Notes: generated by a model not told the origin, from the letters alone. 6,673 nt of DNA from an uncultured Collinsella sp. (GCA_900541665.1 UQKV01000076.1:1-6673), one strand, 5' to 3'; shown: positions 1-4,968, counted from the first letter of the stretch. A program made the numbers and translations.

Positions 1-636
1 GCCCGAGTCCGCCGGCAGCGTCCTCGTCCACCACGCCACGGCCCACGCCTTCTCGGACTCGTCCGCGTAGTCCAGCCCGTTGACGAACTTGAACTGGTGC
101 AGCAGCTCGCCCACGCGGCGCTCGATGATGTTCTTGGCCTTGACCTCGCCGAAGCTCGCGTTGAGCCACTTGTCGTCGGCGATGCGCTCGTAGGGCACCA
201 GCGGCCCCATCTCGCCCGCGAGGTCGTAGTAGTGGCCCTTGAGCGCGGTGAGTCGGCGGGTCCTGCACTCGCCGTCGTAGCGGTCAATTTCGGCCTTGTA
301 CTCATCGGAGAGCGCGTCGATGGGCGCCGTGATCTCGCCGATGGTCTTGTCGAACGTCTTGAGCAGGTCGCTGTACTTCTTCTTCGCGGCCTTGCGCTGC
401 GCCTCGATGGGCTTCTTCACGTCGTTGACCGCCGCGCGGTACTTCTTCGCCGCCTTGAAGTCCTCGTCCTTCTCGATGTGCTTGACGTCCACGTAGTCCG
501 CCAGCTTCTCATCGACGTTCTTCTTGAGGCGCGCCAGCTTGTCCTCGAGTGTGTCGTCGATGGCGAGCGACGCCACCAGCGTGTCGAAGTCCTCCTCGAG
601 CGGCACGGCCTCGACCGCCAAAACCTCGTCTGCCAT
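1..636 (-). CDS. DUF1351-type phage protein, C-terminus outside the window
   Basis: The reading frame is open from an ATG at 636 to the left edge, giving 212 residues with no stop. The protein is rich in Lys, Glu and Asp. Residues about 25-110 are probably long coiled-coil helices, including the segment KKPIEAQRKAAKKKYSDLL. They are followed by the motif DDKWLNASFGEVK, which resembles the 'KWLN' region of DUF1351 proteins. That family commonly lies beside recT/bet genes in phages; its biochemical role is not established. The start is supported by GGGAGG six bases upstream. The ATG shares one base with the stop of bet (TAATG), so translation is probably coupled. A role as an accessory to strand annealing is inferred from position only. 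The family call rests on recalled motifs, not on a search. Confidence 0.75.
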   Translation of the reverse strand, partial: MADEVLAVEAVPLEEDFDTLVASLAIDDTLEDKLARLKKNVDEKLADYVDVKHIEKDEDFKAAKKYRAAVNDVKKPIEAQRKAAKKKYSDLLKTFDKTIGEITAPIDALSDEYKAEIDRYDGECRTRRLTALKGHYYDLAGEMGPLVPYERIADDKWLNASFGEVKAKNIIERRVGELLHQFKFVNGLDYADESEKAWAVAWWTRTLPADSG

Positions 637-1520
637 TAGAAGCCTCCCAGCAGGTCGTCGTCGGTCGCATACTCGGCGGGCGCGGGCTCATATGTTGGCT
701 CCGGCTCGGGGGCGGCGGGCTCGGGTTGCGCCTTGCGGGCCGCGATCTCCTCCTCCATCCACGAGGCCGCGAGGCGCGCCTGCATGAGCGTCATGTCGTG
801 CATGGAGCCCGACGTGCAGCCCACGGCGGCGCAGATGGCCGCCATGGCCCCGGCGCTGTCGAGCCCAGTCGCCGCCATGAACGGCTTGAACAGGTCGCGC
901 ACCGGCTGCAGGTCGACCACGGGCTCGACGCTCTCGACCTCGGCGGCCACCTCGCGCGGCTGCGGCTGCGCCTGGTCCATCTCCTCGCTCACGTACATGC
1001 CGCGGAACTCGCCCGGGTAGGCGAGGCGCCACGCGGCGGCCTTGGCACACTTGTCGATCATGACGCCGGGCATCTTCGCCCAGTTGCTCTTGCCGGTGCT
1101 GTAGTCGGTGAGCGCCAGCTCGGCGTAGGCCGGTATCTTGCCGTCCGTGAACTTGACCTCGGCCCATCCGCCGATTAACTGCTCGCCGATTATCTTGTAG
1201 ACGGCCGAGCCCTTCTTCTTGACGACCTTGCCGTCGCGGAGCACCACGACGCCGCTGTCGATGCCGCCGTAGTTCGGCTGCTTGTTCGCGCGGCGGTTGA
1301 ACACCTGGTAGTTCGTGATGATGCTCGCCGGGGCGTTGCCGTACTTGACGAGGTAGACATCCTGCGTGAACGGGTTGAGGTGCTGGCGGTTGCAAAGCTC
1401 CACGCACAGCGCCAGCTCGCTGTCGGTGGCGTTGGGGCACAGGCGCTCGCGGATGTCCTGCGAGGTGAACTTGACGGGCATGCCCGCATCGTCCTTGAAC
1501 TCGATAATCTCGCTATTCAT
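636..1520 (-). CDS. bet: Phage recombination protein Bet (RecT/Red-beta type single-strand annealing protein)
   Basis: This 294-residue protein carries the Bet/RecT core at about residues 20-182. Visible blocks are LNPFTQDVYLVKYG (48-61), SIITNYQVFNRRA (66-78) and KMPGVMIDKCAKAAAWRLAY (149-168), then PGEFRGMYVSEEM. Members bind single-stranded DNA and anneal complementary strands in phage recombination and replication, usually with an exonuclease; none is seen here, so it may lie to the left. Residues 200-262 form a separate C-terminal helical region. It is followed by a Pro/Glu/Ala-rich linker and the tail ATDDDLLGGF. The start ATG has GAGGTG seven bases upstream. It overlaps the end of the upstream 98-residue gene by 8 bases and the start of the DUF1351 gene by one base, so this is an operon. 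The RecT-superfamily call is secure; Bet versus other RecT subfamilies is slightly less so. Confidence 0.95.
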   Translation of the reverse strand: MNSEIIEFKDDAGMPVKFTSQDIRERLCPNATDSELALCVELCNRQHLNPFTQDVYLVKYGNAPASIITNYQVFNRRANKQPNYGGIDSGVVVLRDGKVVKKKGSAVYKIIGEQLIGGWAEVKFTDGKIPAYAELALTDYSTGKSNWAKMPGVMIDKCAKAAAWRLAYPGEFRGMYVSEEMDQAQPQPREVAAEVESVEPVVDLQPVRDLFKPFMAATGLDSAGAMAAICAAVGCTSGSMHDMTLMQARLAASWMEEEIAARKAQPEPAAPEPEPTYEPAPAEYATDDDLLGGF

Positions 1521-1809
1521 CGACGCTCACCTCGCATCCGTAGAGCTTGGAGATGGTGGCGACGGCGCCGTTCTCGGCGTAGATGTCCTCGCACTTCTTG
1601 CCGTACGCGATGATGACGGCAAGGAAGTCGCGGTCGAACTCGATGGGCTCCTCGTCCATCAGTACGGGCGCGACCGCCATGCCGTAGGCGACGCCGCGAA
1701 GCACCGCGGGGTCGACCTTCTCCTCGAGCGCCTCGGCGTTGAGCTCCGTGTTGATGAGGACGTTGCCCACGGCCTGCCTCATGAGCTCCTTGAATGCCTT
1801 TCGCTTCAT
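1513..1809 (-). CDS. Unknown 98-residue phage protein between rusA and bet
   Basis: I do not recognise this protein. It has a basic N-terminus (MKRKAFKELMRQ), an amphipathic and partly hydrophobic middle (about residues 36-70, including AVLRGVAYGMAVAPVLMDEE and FLAVIIAYGKK), and an acidic C-terminus ending in SVDE. No clear transmembrane segment or signal peptide is visible. GGAG lies six bases before the ATG at 1809. A second in-frame-looking ATG at 1814 is in another frame. The gene starts 14 bases after the rusA stop and ends 8 bases inside bet, so it belongs to the recombination operon. A role alongside the recombinase is inferred from position only. Confidence 0.8.
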   Translation of the reverse strand: MKRKAFKELMRQAVGNVLINTELNAEALEEKVDPAVLRGVAYGMAVAPVLMDEEPIEFDRDFLAVIIAYGKKCEDIYAENGAVATISKLYGCEVSVDE

Positions 1810-1823
1810 TTCATTCTCCGTTT

Positions 1824-2282
1824 CTACTTTTTCTCTTCAGCTGGGTCTGCCCAGCCGCGATATACCTGTATGTCCATGTGCGGCTCGATGCCGCGCCGAC
1901 GGGGCCACTTGACCACGTGGACCTCGGCCACCTGACTGTCGTCGCCCCAGACCGCCCCGTTCATCCCGTCCATCACGAGCTTGGCGATGTTGTCCGCGTC
2001 CGGCTTGAACGTGTTCGGCTCCGACACGGTGCGTTTCGGCCTCGATTTGGGCAGCGAATCGTACACGTCGATGCGCACCGCGGCGGGTACCCTGAACGGG
2101 AACAGCGGCCCCTTGAGCTCCGGGTACGCCTCCCGCATGGCGCCGAGCGCCGCTTCGCGGATGGCGGCCTCGTTGCGGATGGTCTCGTCGGGCGTGTACA
2201 TCCGGGCGTGCCTGCGGTCGAGCCTGTGGCGCTGCTTGCCCGCCACGAACGGGACGGTGAACGCGAATCGCCTGCCGATCAC
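1824..2282 (-). CDS. rusA: RusA-family Holliday junction resolvase
   Basis: The protein has 152 residues and carries the RusA signature KPDADNIAKLVMDGMNG at 93-109, then WGDDSQV at 112-118. By comparison with E. coli RusA (catalytic D70, D72, K76, D91), D95, D97, K101 and D114/D115 are the likely metal-binding and catalytic residues. The enzyme cuts four-way DNA junctions as a dimer and would resolve recombination or replication intermediates. The frame stays open upstream to 2399, but I chose GTG at 2282. The extra Arg-rich residues upstream are a shadow of the overlapping membrane-protein gene, and GTG overlaps that gene's TGA stop as GTGA, a typical coupled start. RusA proteins are about 120 residues, so this one is somewhat long, mainly in residues 20-65. 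Confidence 0.93.
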   Translation of the reverse strand: MIGRRFAFTVPFVAGKQRHRLDRRHARMYTPDETIRNEAAIREAALGAMREAYPELKGPLFPFRVPAAVRIDVYDSLPKSRPKRTVSEPNTFKPDADNIAKLVMDGMNGAVWGDDSQVAEVHVVKWPRRRGIEPHMDIQVYRGWADPAEEKK

Positions 2283-2419
2283 AGTACCGACCCCATCCCG
2301 AGCACGACGCGGACGCCGTCCGCCGCGAGTAGCATCGCCCGCAGGACGTACGGCATGAGCGCGTACACCGCGAGCGTGAGCGCGACGAACCCCGCGCACC
2401 TAAGCAGCCTCGATGCCAT
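2279..2419 (-). CDS. Small single-pass membrane protein (46 residues)
   Basis: This short gene codes for 46 residues beginning MASRLLRCAGFVALTLAVYA. A hydrophobic stretch at about residues 9-32 would span the membrane once, after a short Arg-containing N-terminus. Support for its being real is strong for its size: AGGAGG lies six bases before the ATG, the start overlaps the end of the HTH gene by 20 bases, and its TGA overlaps the GTG start of rusA. Translation of the three genes is therefore probably coupled. I do not recognise a family. Small membrane proteins in phage early operons can act on host membrane proteins or in exclusion, but nothing here fixes a function. An annotation that extends rusA to 2399 would erase this gene. 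Confidence 0.72.
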   Translation of the reverse strand: MASRLLRCAGFVALTLAVYALMPYVLRAMLLAADGVRVVLGMGSVL

Positions 2420-2648
2420 GCGTTCCCTCCTCGATCCACTGCTCCACCCATTCCGGGCGCACCATGCGCCCCACCTTGCGCCCCTCGGGCAGCTGCGAGC
2501 GCAGACGGCCCGCCTTGCACTCGATGCGCAGCGTGTCGTATGGCACCCCCGTCACCCTCGACGCCTCGCGCAGCGTGTACATCAGCTTGTGGCGGATGCC
2601 TAGCTCGTCGGCCATCTGCTGGAACGTTTTGGCTCTGCTAGAATCCAT
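2400..2648 (-). CDS. Small helix-turn-helix protein (MerR/excisionase-like)
   Basis: This 82-residue protein has a winged-helix-like segment, YTLREASRVTGVPYDTLR (24-41), then KAGRLRSQLPEGRKVGRMVR and PEWVEQWIEE (65-74). That order (HTH, a basic 'wing', then a final helix with W) matches the HTH_17/excisionase-type DNA-binding family. The frame is open to 2789, but ATG at 2648 is the clear start: AAAGGAGGT lies five bases upstream, and upstream codons cover GC-rich hairpins. It heads the recombination operon and overlaps the next gene by 20 bases. It could be an excisionase, a regulator of this operon, or a DNA-binding accessory. No integrase is in view, so excisionase is not proven. An extra N-terminal helix (residues 6-20) precedes the HTH. 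Confidence 0.85.
   Translation of the reverse strand: MDSSRAKTFQQMADELGIRHKLMYTLREASRVTGVPYDTLRIECKAGRLRSQLPEGRKVGRMVRPEWVEQWIEEGTHGIEAA
2426..2431 (-). promoter_or_regulatory. Ribosome binding site for the 46-residue membrane protein
   Basis: The minus strand reads AGGAGG with a six-base spacer (GAACGC) before the ATG at 2419. It lies inside the coding sequence of the HTH gene and is the main reason to accept the small gene. Confidence 0.75.
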
Positions 2649-2670
2649 GAGTGACCTCCTTTCAGGTCTG

Positions 2671-2709
2671 GAGCCGTCCCCGCTTTCCACACCGGGCGGC
2701 TCTTTTTTT
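2671..2709 (+). terminator. Intrinsic terminator for rightward transcription
   Basis: GAGCCGTCC (2671-2679) pairs with GGGCGGCTC (2694-2702) as a nine-pair stem with one G-U pair, and is followed directly by seven T (2703-2709). On the minus strand the hairpin has no T run after it, so it would stop only plus-strand RNA. No plus-strand gene ends here, so it probably stops antisense transcription running against the early operon. Confidence 0.6.
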
Positions 2710-2813
2710 GTCGGTTTCGGGGCCTCGCCCCCGGCACGGCACCGGTAGGGAACGTCCCCGCGGATGGTTGTTGGAGAGCCGCGAGGCAACGGTGCCGCCC
2801 CGGGGATGGGGCC

Positions 2814-2844
2814 CGCGGGTATTGCCTGAGCGGCAATACCCGCG
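2814..2844. repeat. Perfect 13-bp inverted repeat with 5-base loop
   Basis: CGCGGGTATTGCC (2814-2826) and GGCAATACCCGCG (2832-2844) are exact reverse complements around TGAGC. The structure would be a very stable hairpin on either strand. No T run follows on either side, so it is not a standard terminator. It could be an RNA structure in the leftward transcript or a protein-binding site. Confidence 0.8.
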
Positions 2845-2866
2845 TTAACGCGTTACACACGCGTTA
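2841..2866. repeat. CGCGTTA repeat cluster
   Basis: CGCGTTA occurs at 2841-2847, 2849-2855 and 2860-2866, and its reverse complement TAACGCG at 2846-2852. The first two copies form the palindrome CGCGTTAACGCG (2841-2852). The second and third copies start 11 bases apart, about one helical turn, as expected for a DNA-binding protein's sites. The HTH protein encoded at 2400-2648 is a possible ligand; this is inference. Confidence 0.5.
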
Positions 2867-2867
2867 G

Positions 2868-2911
2868 GCTTCGGGCCATGATTCGTAGACAGCAGACATA
2901 TCGCCCGAAGC
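2868..2911. repeat. 9-bp inverted repeat with 26-base spacer
   Basis: GCTTCGGGC (2868-2876) and GCCCGAAGC (2903-2911) are exact reverse complements. In plus-strand RNA the spacer would contain the ATG at 2878; in minus-strand RNA it follows the stop of the 70-residue gene. It may be a binding site or weak hairpin, or chance in GC-rich DNA. Confidence 0.35.
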
Positions 2912-3081
2912 ACGTCCGACCAGCGGGCCCCCTACTCGTGCGGCTCGTCGACTGGGTCGAGCGGCACCCTCGCATCAGCGCCGCGATCGTCCTCGCCGGG
3001 TTCATCAACGACGCCTGCGACCTGCTTGGGCGCGTCGTTGATCTCGCGATGTTTCTCATGAAGCTCGCGGGTGTGCTCTAG
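2878..3081 (+). CDS. Doubtful 67-residue hydrophobic ORF, antisense to the leftward operon
   Basis: The frame codes for 67 residues: a basic N-terminus (MIRRQQTYRPKHVRP) followed by LLVRLVDWVERHPRISAAI and a hydrophobic C-terminal half ending in MFLMKLAGVL. By my count, codon positions 1, 2 and 3 are about 73%, 40% and 79% G+C, a normal coding pattern for this DNA. Against it, there is no ribosome site before the ATG, no recognisable promoter, and it lies opposite a minus-strand frame that continues the SPFH operon. The two frames overlap by 150 bases and probably only one is real. I rate it below the minus-strand frame. Confidence 0.3.
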   Translation: MIRRQQTYRPKHVRPAGPLLVRLVDWVERHPRISAAIVLAGFINDACDLLGRVVDLAMFLMKLAGVL

Positions 3082-3144
3082 CACGAACGCGACCGCGAGA
3101 ACGTCGAGGAAGACCCGGACGGCCGCATGGATAAGGTTCAACAT
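2932..3144 (-). CDS. Possible 70-residue protein with N-terminal membrane segment
   Basis: The frame begins MLNLIHAAVRVFLDVLAVAF, a likely membrane segment at residues 2-22. A charged segment follows (LEHTRELHEKHREIND), then a very acidic C-terminus ending DPVDEPHE. It starts 11 bases after the stop of the SPFH gene on the same strand, which favours an operon partner. G+C by codon position is low at position 2 (about 31%) and high at position 3 (about 77%), as in real genes here. The ribosome site is weak: a GGGG run and GGCGGCGG before the ATG. The acidic C-terminal half could be a shadow of the opposite-strand frame at 2878-3081. No family is recognised; association with the membrane SPFH protein is inference. 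Confidence 0.5.
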   Translation of the reverse strand: MLNLIHAAVRVFLDVLAVAFVLEHTRELHEKHREINDAPKQVAGVVDEPGEDDRGADARVPLDPVDEPHE

Positions 3145-3155
3145 CGCCGCCGCCC

Positions 3156-4127
3156 CTACTTCGTGCCCACGATCGGCTGGGAGCCCTCGGGCACGACGAC
3201 GAGGTTGCCGTCCTTGCCGATGCTCTTGAGCGCGTCGATGTAGTGCTGCTGGATGACCTGGTCGTTGAGCGAGTTCGCGAGGACCGCGTTCGCGTCCGCC
3301 TCGCCCTGGGCCTCGATCTTCTTGGTCTCGGCCTGGACCTTGGCCGTCTCCTGCTCGTTCTGGGCCTTCTGCTTGGCGACCTCGGCCGCCTGCGCCTCGC
3401 TGTAGCTCTTGGTGATGTTCTTCGGGTAGCGGACGTCCTGCACGCTCACCTGCTCGACCGTGAGGCCTATGCCCTTCCACTTCTCGGTGAGGGCCTTCTG
3501 GACGGCCTTGGTGAACTGGGAGCGGTCGGTGAGCATCGTCACCGTGTCGAAGCCGCCCGAGACCTCGCGGGTGACGGCGCGGACGTCGTTGGAGATGTAC
3601 TTCTCCACGAAGCTCTCCTGCGTGCCGTACTCGCTGTAGAGGCTGAGCGCGGCGTCGGGGTTCAGGGAGTAGTTGACCTGGATGTCGATATTGGCGCTGG
3701 CGCCCGACTTGTCGTTGATGGAGACCTGCTTGCCCTCGTAGGAGCCGCCGTCCACCTCGTAGTCGGTGTCCCCGTAGAAGTTGATGAGGTTGTTGCGGAC
3801 GTCGTAGGTCACGACGTCCTGCCAGGGGGCCTTGGCGTGGAAACCGGCCTCGGAGGTCGAGCCGGCGAGCGAGCCGCCGAGGTTGCGGATGACGCAGACC
3901 TCGCCGGTGTCCTGCGTGTAGAGGCAGGCGGTGGCGGCGATGACGGCACCCACCAGGACGAGGGGCAGTGCGCACGCGGGCGAGACGGTGCGGGCCTCGT
4001 ACTTGTGGCCCCAACGGTCCGCGGGCCCGGCGGCCTTCTCGCGCTCGGCCTCGTTATACCGCTTGATGGCGACGGCGGCGGCCACGCCGCTGAGTCCCAG
4101 ACCGGCTCCGATAATCAGCTGAATCAT
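3156..4127 (-). CDS. SPFH/band-7 (prohibitin-like) membrane protein
   Basis: This 323-residue protein has two hydrophobic N-terminal segments (about 2-21 and 52-70) separated by a charged loop. An SPFH/band-7 domain follows at about 71-240, with GEVCVIRNLGG at the start and LTVEQVSVQDVRYPKNI near its end. Residues 243-285 are an Ala/Glu/Gln/Lys-rich coiled coil, and the tail carries GNLVVVPEGSQP, as in prohibitin-type proteins. Family members oligomerise on membranes; the bacterial relatives HflK and HflC bind and modulate the FtsH protease. The start is firm: AAAGGAG lies six bases before the ATG. It follows the 110-residue gene by 29 bases in the leftward early operon. Two membrane segments are unusual, since most relatives have one. 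A role in protecting phage proteins from FtsH, or in exclusion, is my inference. Confidence 0.92.
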   Translation of the reverse strand: MIQLIIGAGLGLSGVAAAVAIKRYNEAEREKAAGPADRWGHKYEARTVSPACALPLVLVGAVIAATACLYTQDTGEVCVIRNLGGSLAGSTSEAGFHAKAPWQDVVTYDVRNNLINFYGDTDYEVDGGSYEGKQVSINDKSGASANIDIQVNYSLNPDAALSLYSEYGTQESFVEKYISNDVRAVTREVSGGFDTVTMLTDRSQFTKAVQKALTEKWKGIGLTVEQVSVQDVRYPKNITKSYSEAQAAEVAKQKAQNEQETAKVQAETKKIEAQGEADANAVLANSLNDQVIQQHYIDALKSIGKDGNLVVVPEGSQPIVGTK

Positions 4128-4156
4128 GTCTTTCTCCTTTTCGTTTGTGAAGTTAA

Positions 4157-4489
4157 TTAGCCGCGGGCTTCATCCCGGGACTCTTTGCGCAGATAGCGCG
4201 TCCACTCGCCCGCGGCGACGCCGACCATCACCGGCTCGATGCCGGGGTCGATGGCGTCGGCGGTGTTCATGCAGACCGTGCGCTGGACGTAGGCCATGAC
4301 CGCCTCGCCGCGCAGCAGCCCGTCCAGGCGACCGCGGGCGTCGAGGAACGACTCGAAGGCCTCATGGTGCCAGCCGCCGCCGGCGTCGCACCAGCAGACG
4401 ATGGCCTCGATGCTCGCGAAGCCCTGCGGGCACTCGATCTCGAAGGACTTCCCACGGCCGTGCCGGATGTTCTCCCTCTTGGTGCTCAT
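4157..4489 (-). CDS. Unknown 110-residue early protein
   Basis: I do not recognise this protein. It is soluble-looking, with a basic start (MSTKRENIRHGRGKSF), the segment IEAIVCWCDAGGGWHHEAFE (28-47), and a C-terminal part with GEWTRYLRKE (94-103). Two Cys (C32, C34) and His-His (41-42) lie close together and could bind a metal, but this is not a known motif. The start has GGGAGG five bases upstream of the ATG. It begins 11 bases after the stop of the 36-residue gene and ends 29 bases before the SPFH gene, so it belongs to the same operon. Function unknown. Confidence 0.82.
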   Translation of the reverse strand: MSTKRENIRHGRGKSFEIECPQGFASIEAIVCWCDAGGGWHHEAFESFLDARGRLDGLLRGEAVMAYVQRTVCMNTADAIDPGIEPVMVGVAAGEWTRYLRKESRDEARG

Positions 4490-4500
4490 GTCGCCCTCCC

Positions 4501-4611
4501 CTACAGCTCGAAGTCGGAAAAGTCGCGGGCCTCGACGGGCTCGGCCTCGACCGTGATGGCCTCGGGGATGTTCCAGCCGCCCAGCTCGATGTCGATGTAG
4601 TTCTCGTTCAT
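4501..4611 (-). CDS. Acidic 36-residue microprotein
   Basis: This short gene codes for a 36-residue protein starting MNENYIDIELGGWNIPEAIT and ending ARDFSDFEL. It has ten Asp/Glu, one Arg and no Lys, so it is strongly acidic. GGAG lies six bases after the A of ACGGAG-type context and six before the ATG, a good ribosome site. It sits neatly between the Cro-like gene (29 bases upstream) and the 110-residue gene (11 bases downstream), leaving no other candidate for this space. No family is recognised. Small acidic phage proteins sometimes mimic DNA or bind host enzymes; there is no direct sign of that here. Confidence 0.65.
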   Translation of the reverse strand: MNENYIDIELGGWNIPEAITVEAEPVEARDFSDFEL

Positions 4612-4640
4612 GGTTCTCTCCGTTTCGTTAGATGCAAACT

Positions 4641-4838
4641 TTAACTTTCCTCTGTTGCCAAAAAAATATCGTCGCGAGTGATGCCAAGGAACGTCAGGAC
4701 CCTTTCGAGGTCCTTGGCTCGCATCTCTCCGGGATAAAGCTCGTAACGGTCATAGGTCGGTTGGCTAACCCCCAACATCCGTTGAACTGCGACTTTCTTA
4801 ACCCCTTTGCTCTCGCGAACGTCTCGCAGGGTGTTCAA
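4641..4838 (-). CDS. Small XRE-type HTH protein, Cro-like position
   Basis: This 65-residue protein is essentially one XRE-type DNA-binding domain: LRDVRESKGVKKVAVQRMLG then VSQPTYDRYE (24-33, the recognition helix region), and LERVLTFLGITRDDIFL. It starts with TTG at 4838, not ATG; AGGAGG lies four bases upstream and there is no in-frame ATG near. It is the first gene of the leftward operon, divergent from the repressor, the place of Cro in lambdoid switches. It probably binds the operators at 4896-4940 and represses or tunes one of the two promoters. The TTG start may hold its amount low. Cro versus an activator cannot be told from sequence. Confidence 0.88.
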   Translation of the reverse strand: MNTLRDVRESKGVKKVAVQRMLGVSQPTYDRYELYPGEMRAKDLERVLTFLGITRDDIFLATEES

Positions 4839-4864
4839 GTGGCCTCCTCTCTCTTGCTGAACTA

Positions 4865-4893
4865 ATAGTAAGTCTTTCTTTGCATCGTGTAAA
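4865..4893 (-). promoter_or_regulatory. Leftward early promoter
   Basis: On the minus strand TTTACA (4893-4888) is a five-of-six match to the -35 consensus. TACTAT (4870-4865) is a four-of-six match to -10, and the spacer is exactly 17 bases. The start would fall near 4858, giving a leader of about 20 bases before the TTG at 4838. The -35 lies two bases from the first operator, so bound repressor would contact RNA polymerase there. Confidence 0.65.
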
Positions 4894-4895
4894 CA

Positions 4896-4921
4896 AAAAC
4901 TTTTCTAGAATGAAAAGTTTT
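4896..4921. promoter_or_regulatory. Operator O1, perfect dyad
   Basis: AAAACTTTTC (4896-4905) and GAAAAGTTTT (4912-4921) are exact reverse complements around TAGAAT. This is a typical operator for a dimeric HTH repressor, placed next to the -35 of the leftward promoter. Confidence 0.75.
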
Positions 4922-4940
4922 CTTTTCTAAAATGATAAGT
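4921..4940. promoter_or_regulatory. Operator O2, near copy of O1
   Basis: TCTTTTCTAAAATGATAAGT matches the core of O1 (4899-4918) at 17 of 20 positions and starts 22 bases later, about two helical turns. Its dyad is imperfect: CTTTTC against GATAAG has one mismatch. It would be a weaker site on the same DNA face, allowing cooperative binding, and it overlaps the probable rightward promoter. Confidence 0.65.
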
Positions 4941-4951
4941 AAAGTTATACA
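4928..4951 (+). promoter_or_regulatory. Rightward repressor promoter, -10 uncertain
   Basis: Two -10 candidates exist: TAAAAT (4928-4933, five of six) inside O2, and TATACA (4946-4951, four of six). Neither has a good -35 at 16-18 bases. The first leaves room for the ribosome site AAGGAG (4957-4962), while the second would start transcription almost on it, so I prefer the first. A weak promoter overlapping its own operator fits autoregulation. Confidence 0.35.
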
Positions 4952-4968
4952 TAGGCAAGGAGAGGCCC

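Larger units (their letters stand above)
2649..2931 (-). other. Structured non-coding stretch between the two leftward operons
   Basis: About 280 bases with no convincing gene on the minus strand apart from the ribosome site AAAGGAGGT at 2654-2662. The stretch is GC-rich and holds several inverted repeats: 2671-2702, GGGGC-CTC-GCCCC near 2719-2731, CGGCACCG/CGGTGCCG (2737-2744 and 2790-2797), 2814-2844 and 2868-2911. A cluster of CGCGTTA repeats lies at 2841-2866. I see no convincing -10/-35 pair for the recombination operon, so transcription may simply read through from the promoter near 4880. A leader RNA, an antitermination site or a protein-binding site would all fit; the sequence does not decide. 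Confidence 0.45.

Noticed and set aside
97..1178. Long plus-strand frames at 97-639 and 549-1178
   Set aside because: They are opposite the DUF1351 and bet genes, have repetitive Arg/Leu/Val-rich translations with no family features, and lack ribosome sites; shadows of GC-rich genes.
2814..2844. 13-bp inverted repeat as an intrinsic terminator
   Set aside because: No T run follows the stem on either strand.
2841..2866. CGCGTTA repeats as a CRISPR array or replication iterons
   Set aside because: The units are 7 bases with no spacers of regular size, and no replication initiator gene is in view.
2932..4014. 360-residue minus-strand frame
   Set aside because: Most of it is an out-of-frame Arg/Gly/Pro-rich reading of the SPFH gene. 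Only its last 70 residues, from ATG at 3144, are kept as a possible gene.
3243..4160. 305-residue plus-strand frame
   Set aside because: It is opposite the SPFH gene, which has clear domains and a strong ribosome site; the translation is Leu/Val/Asp-rich shadow sequence.
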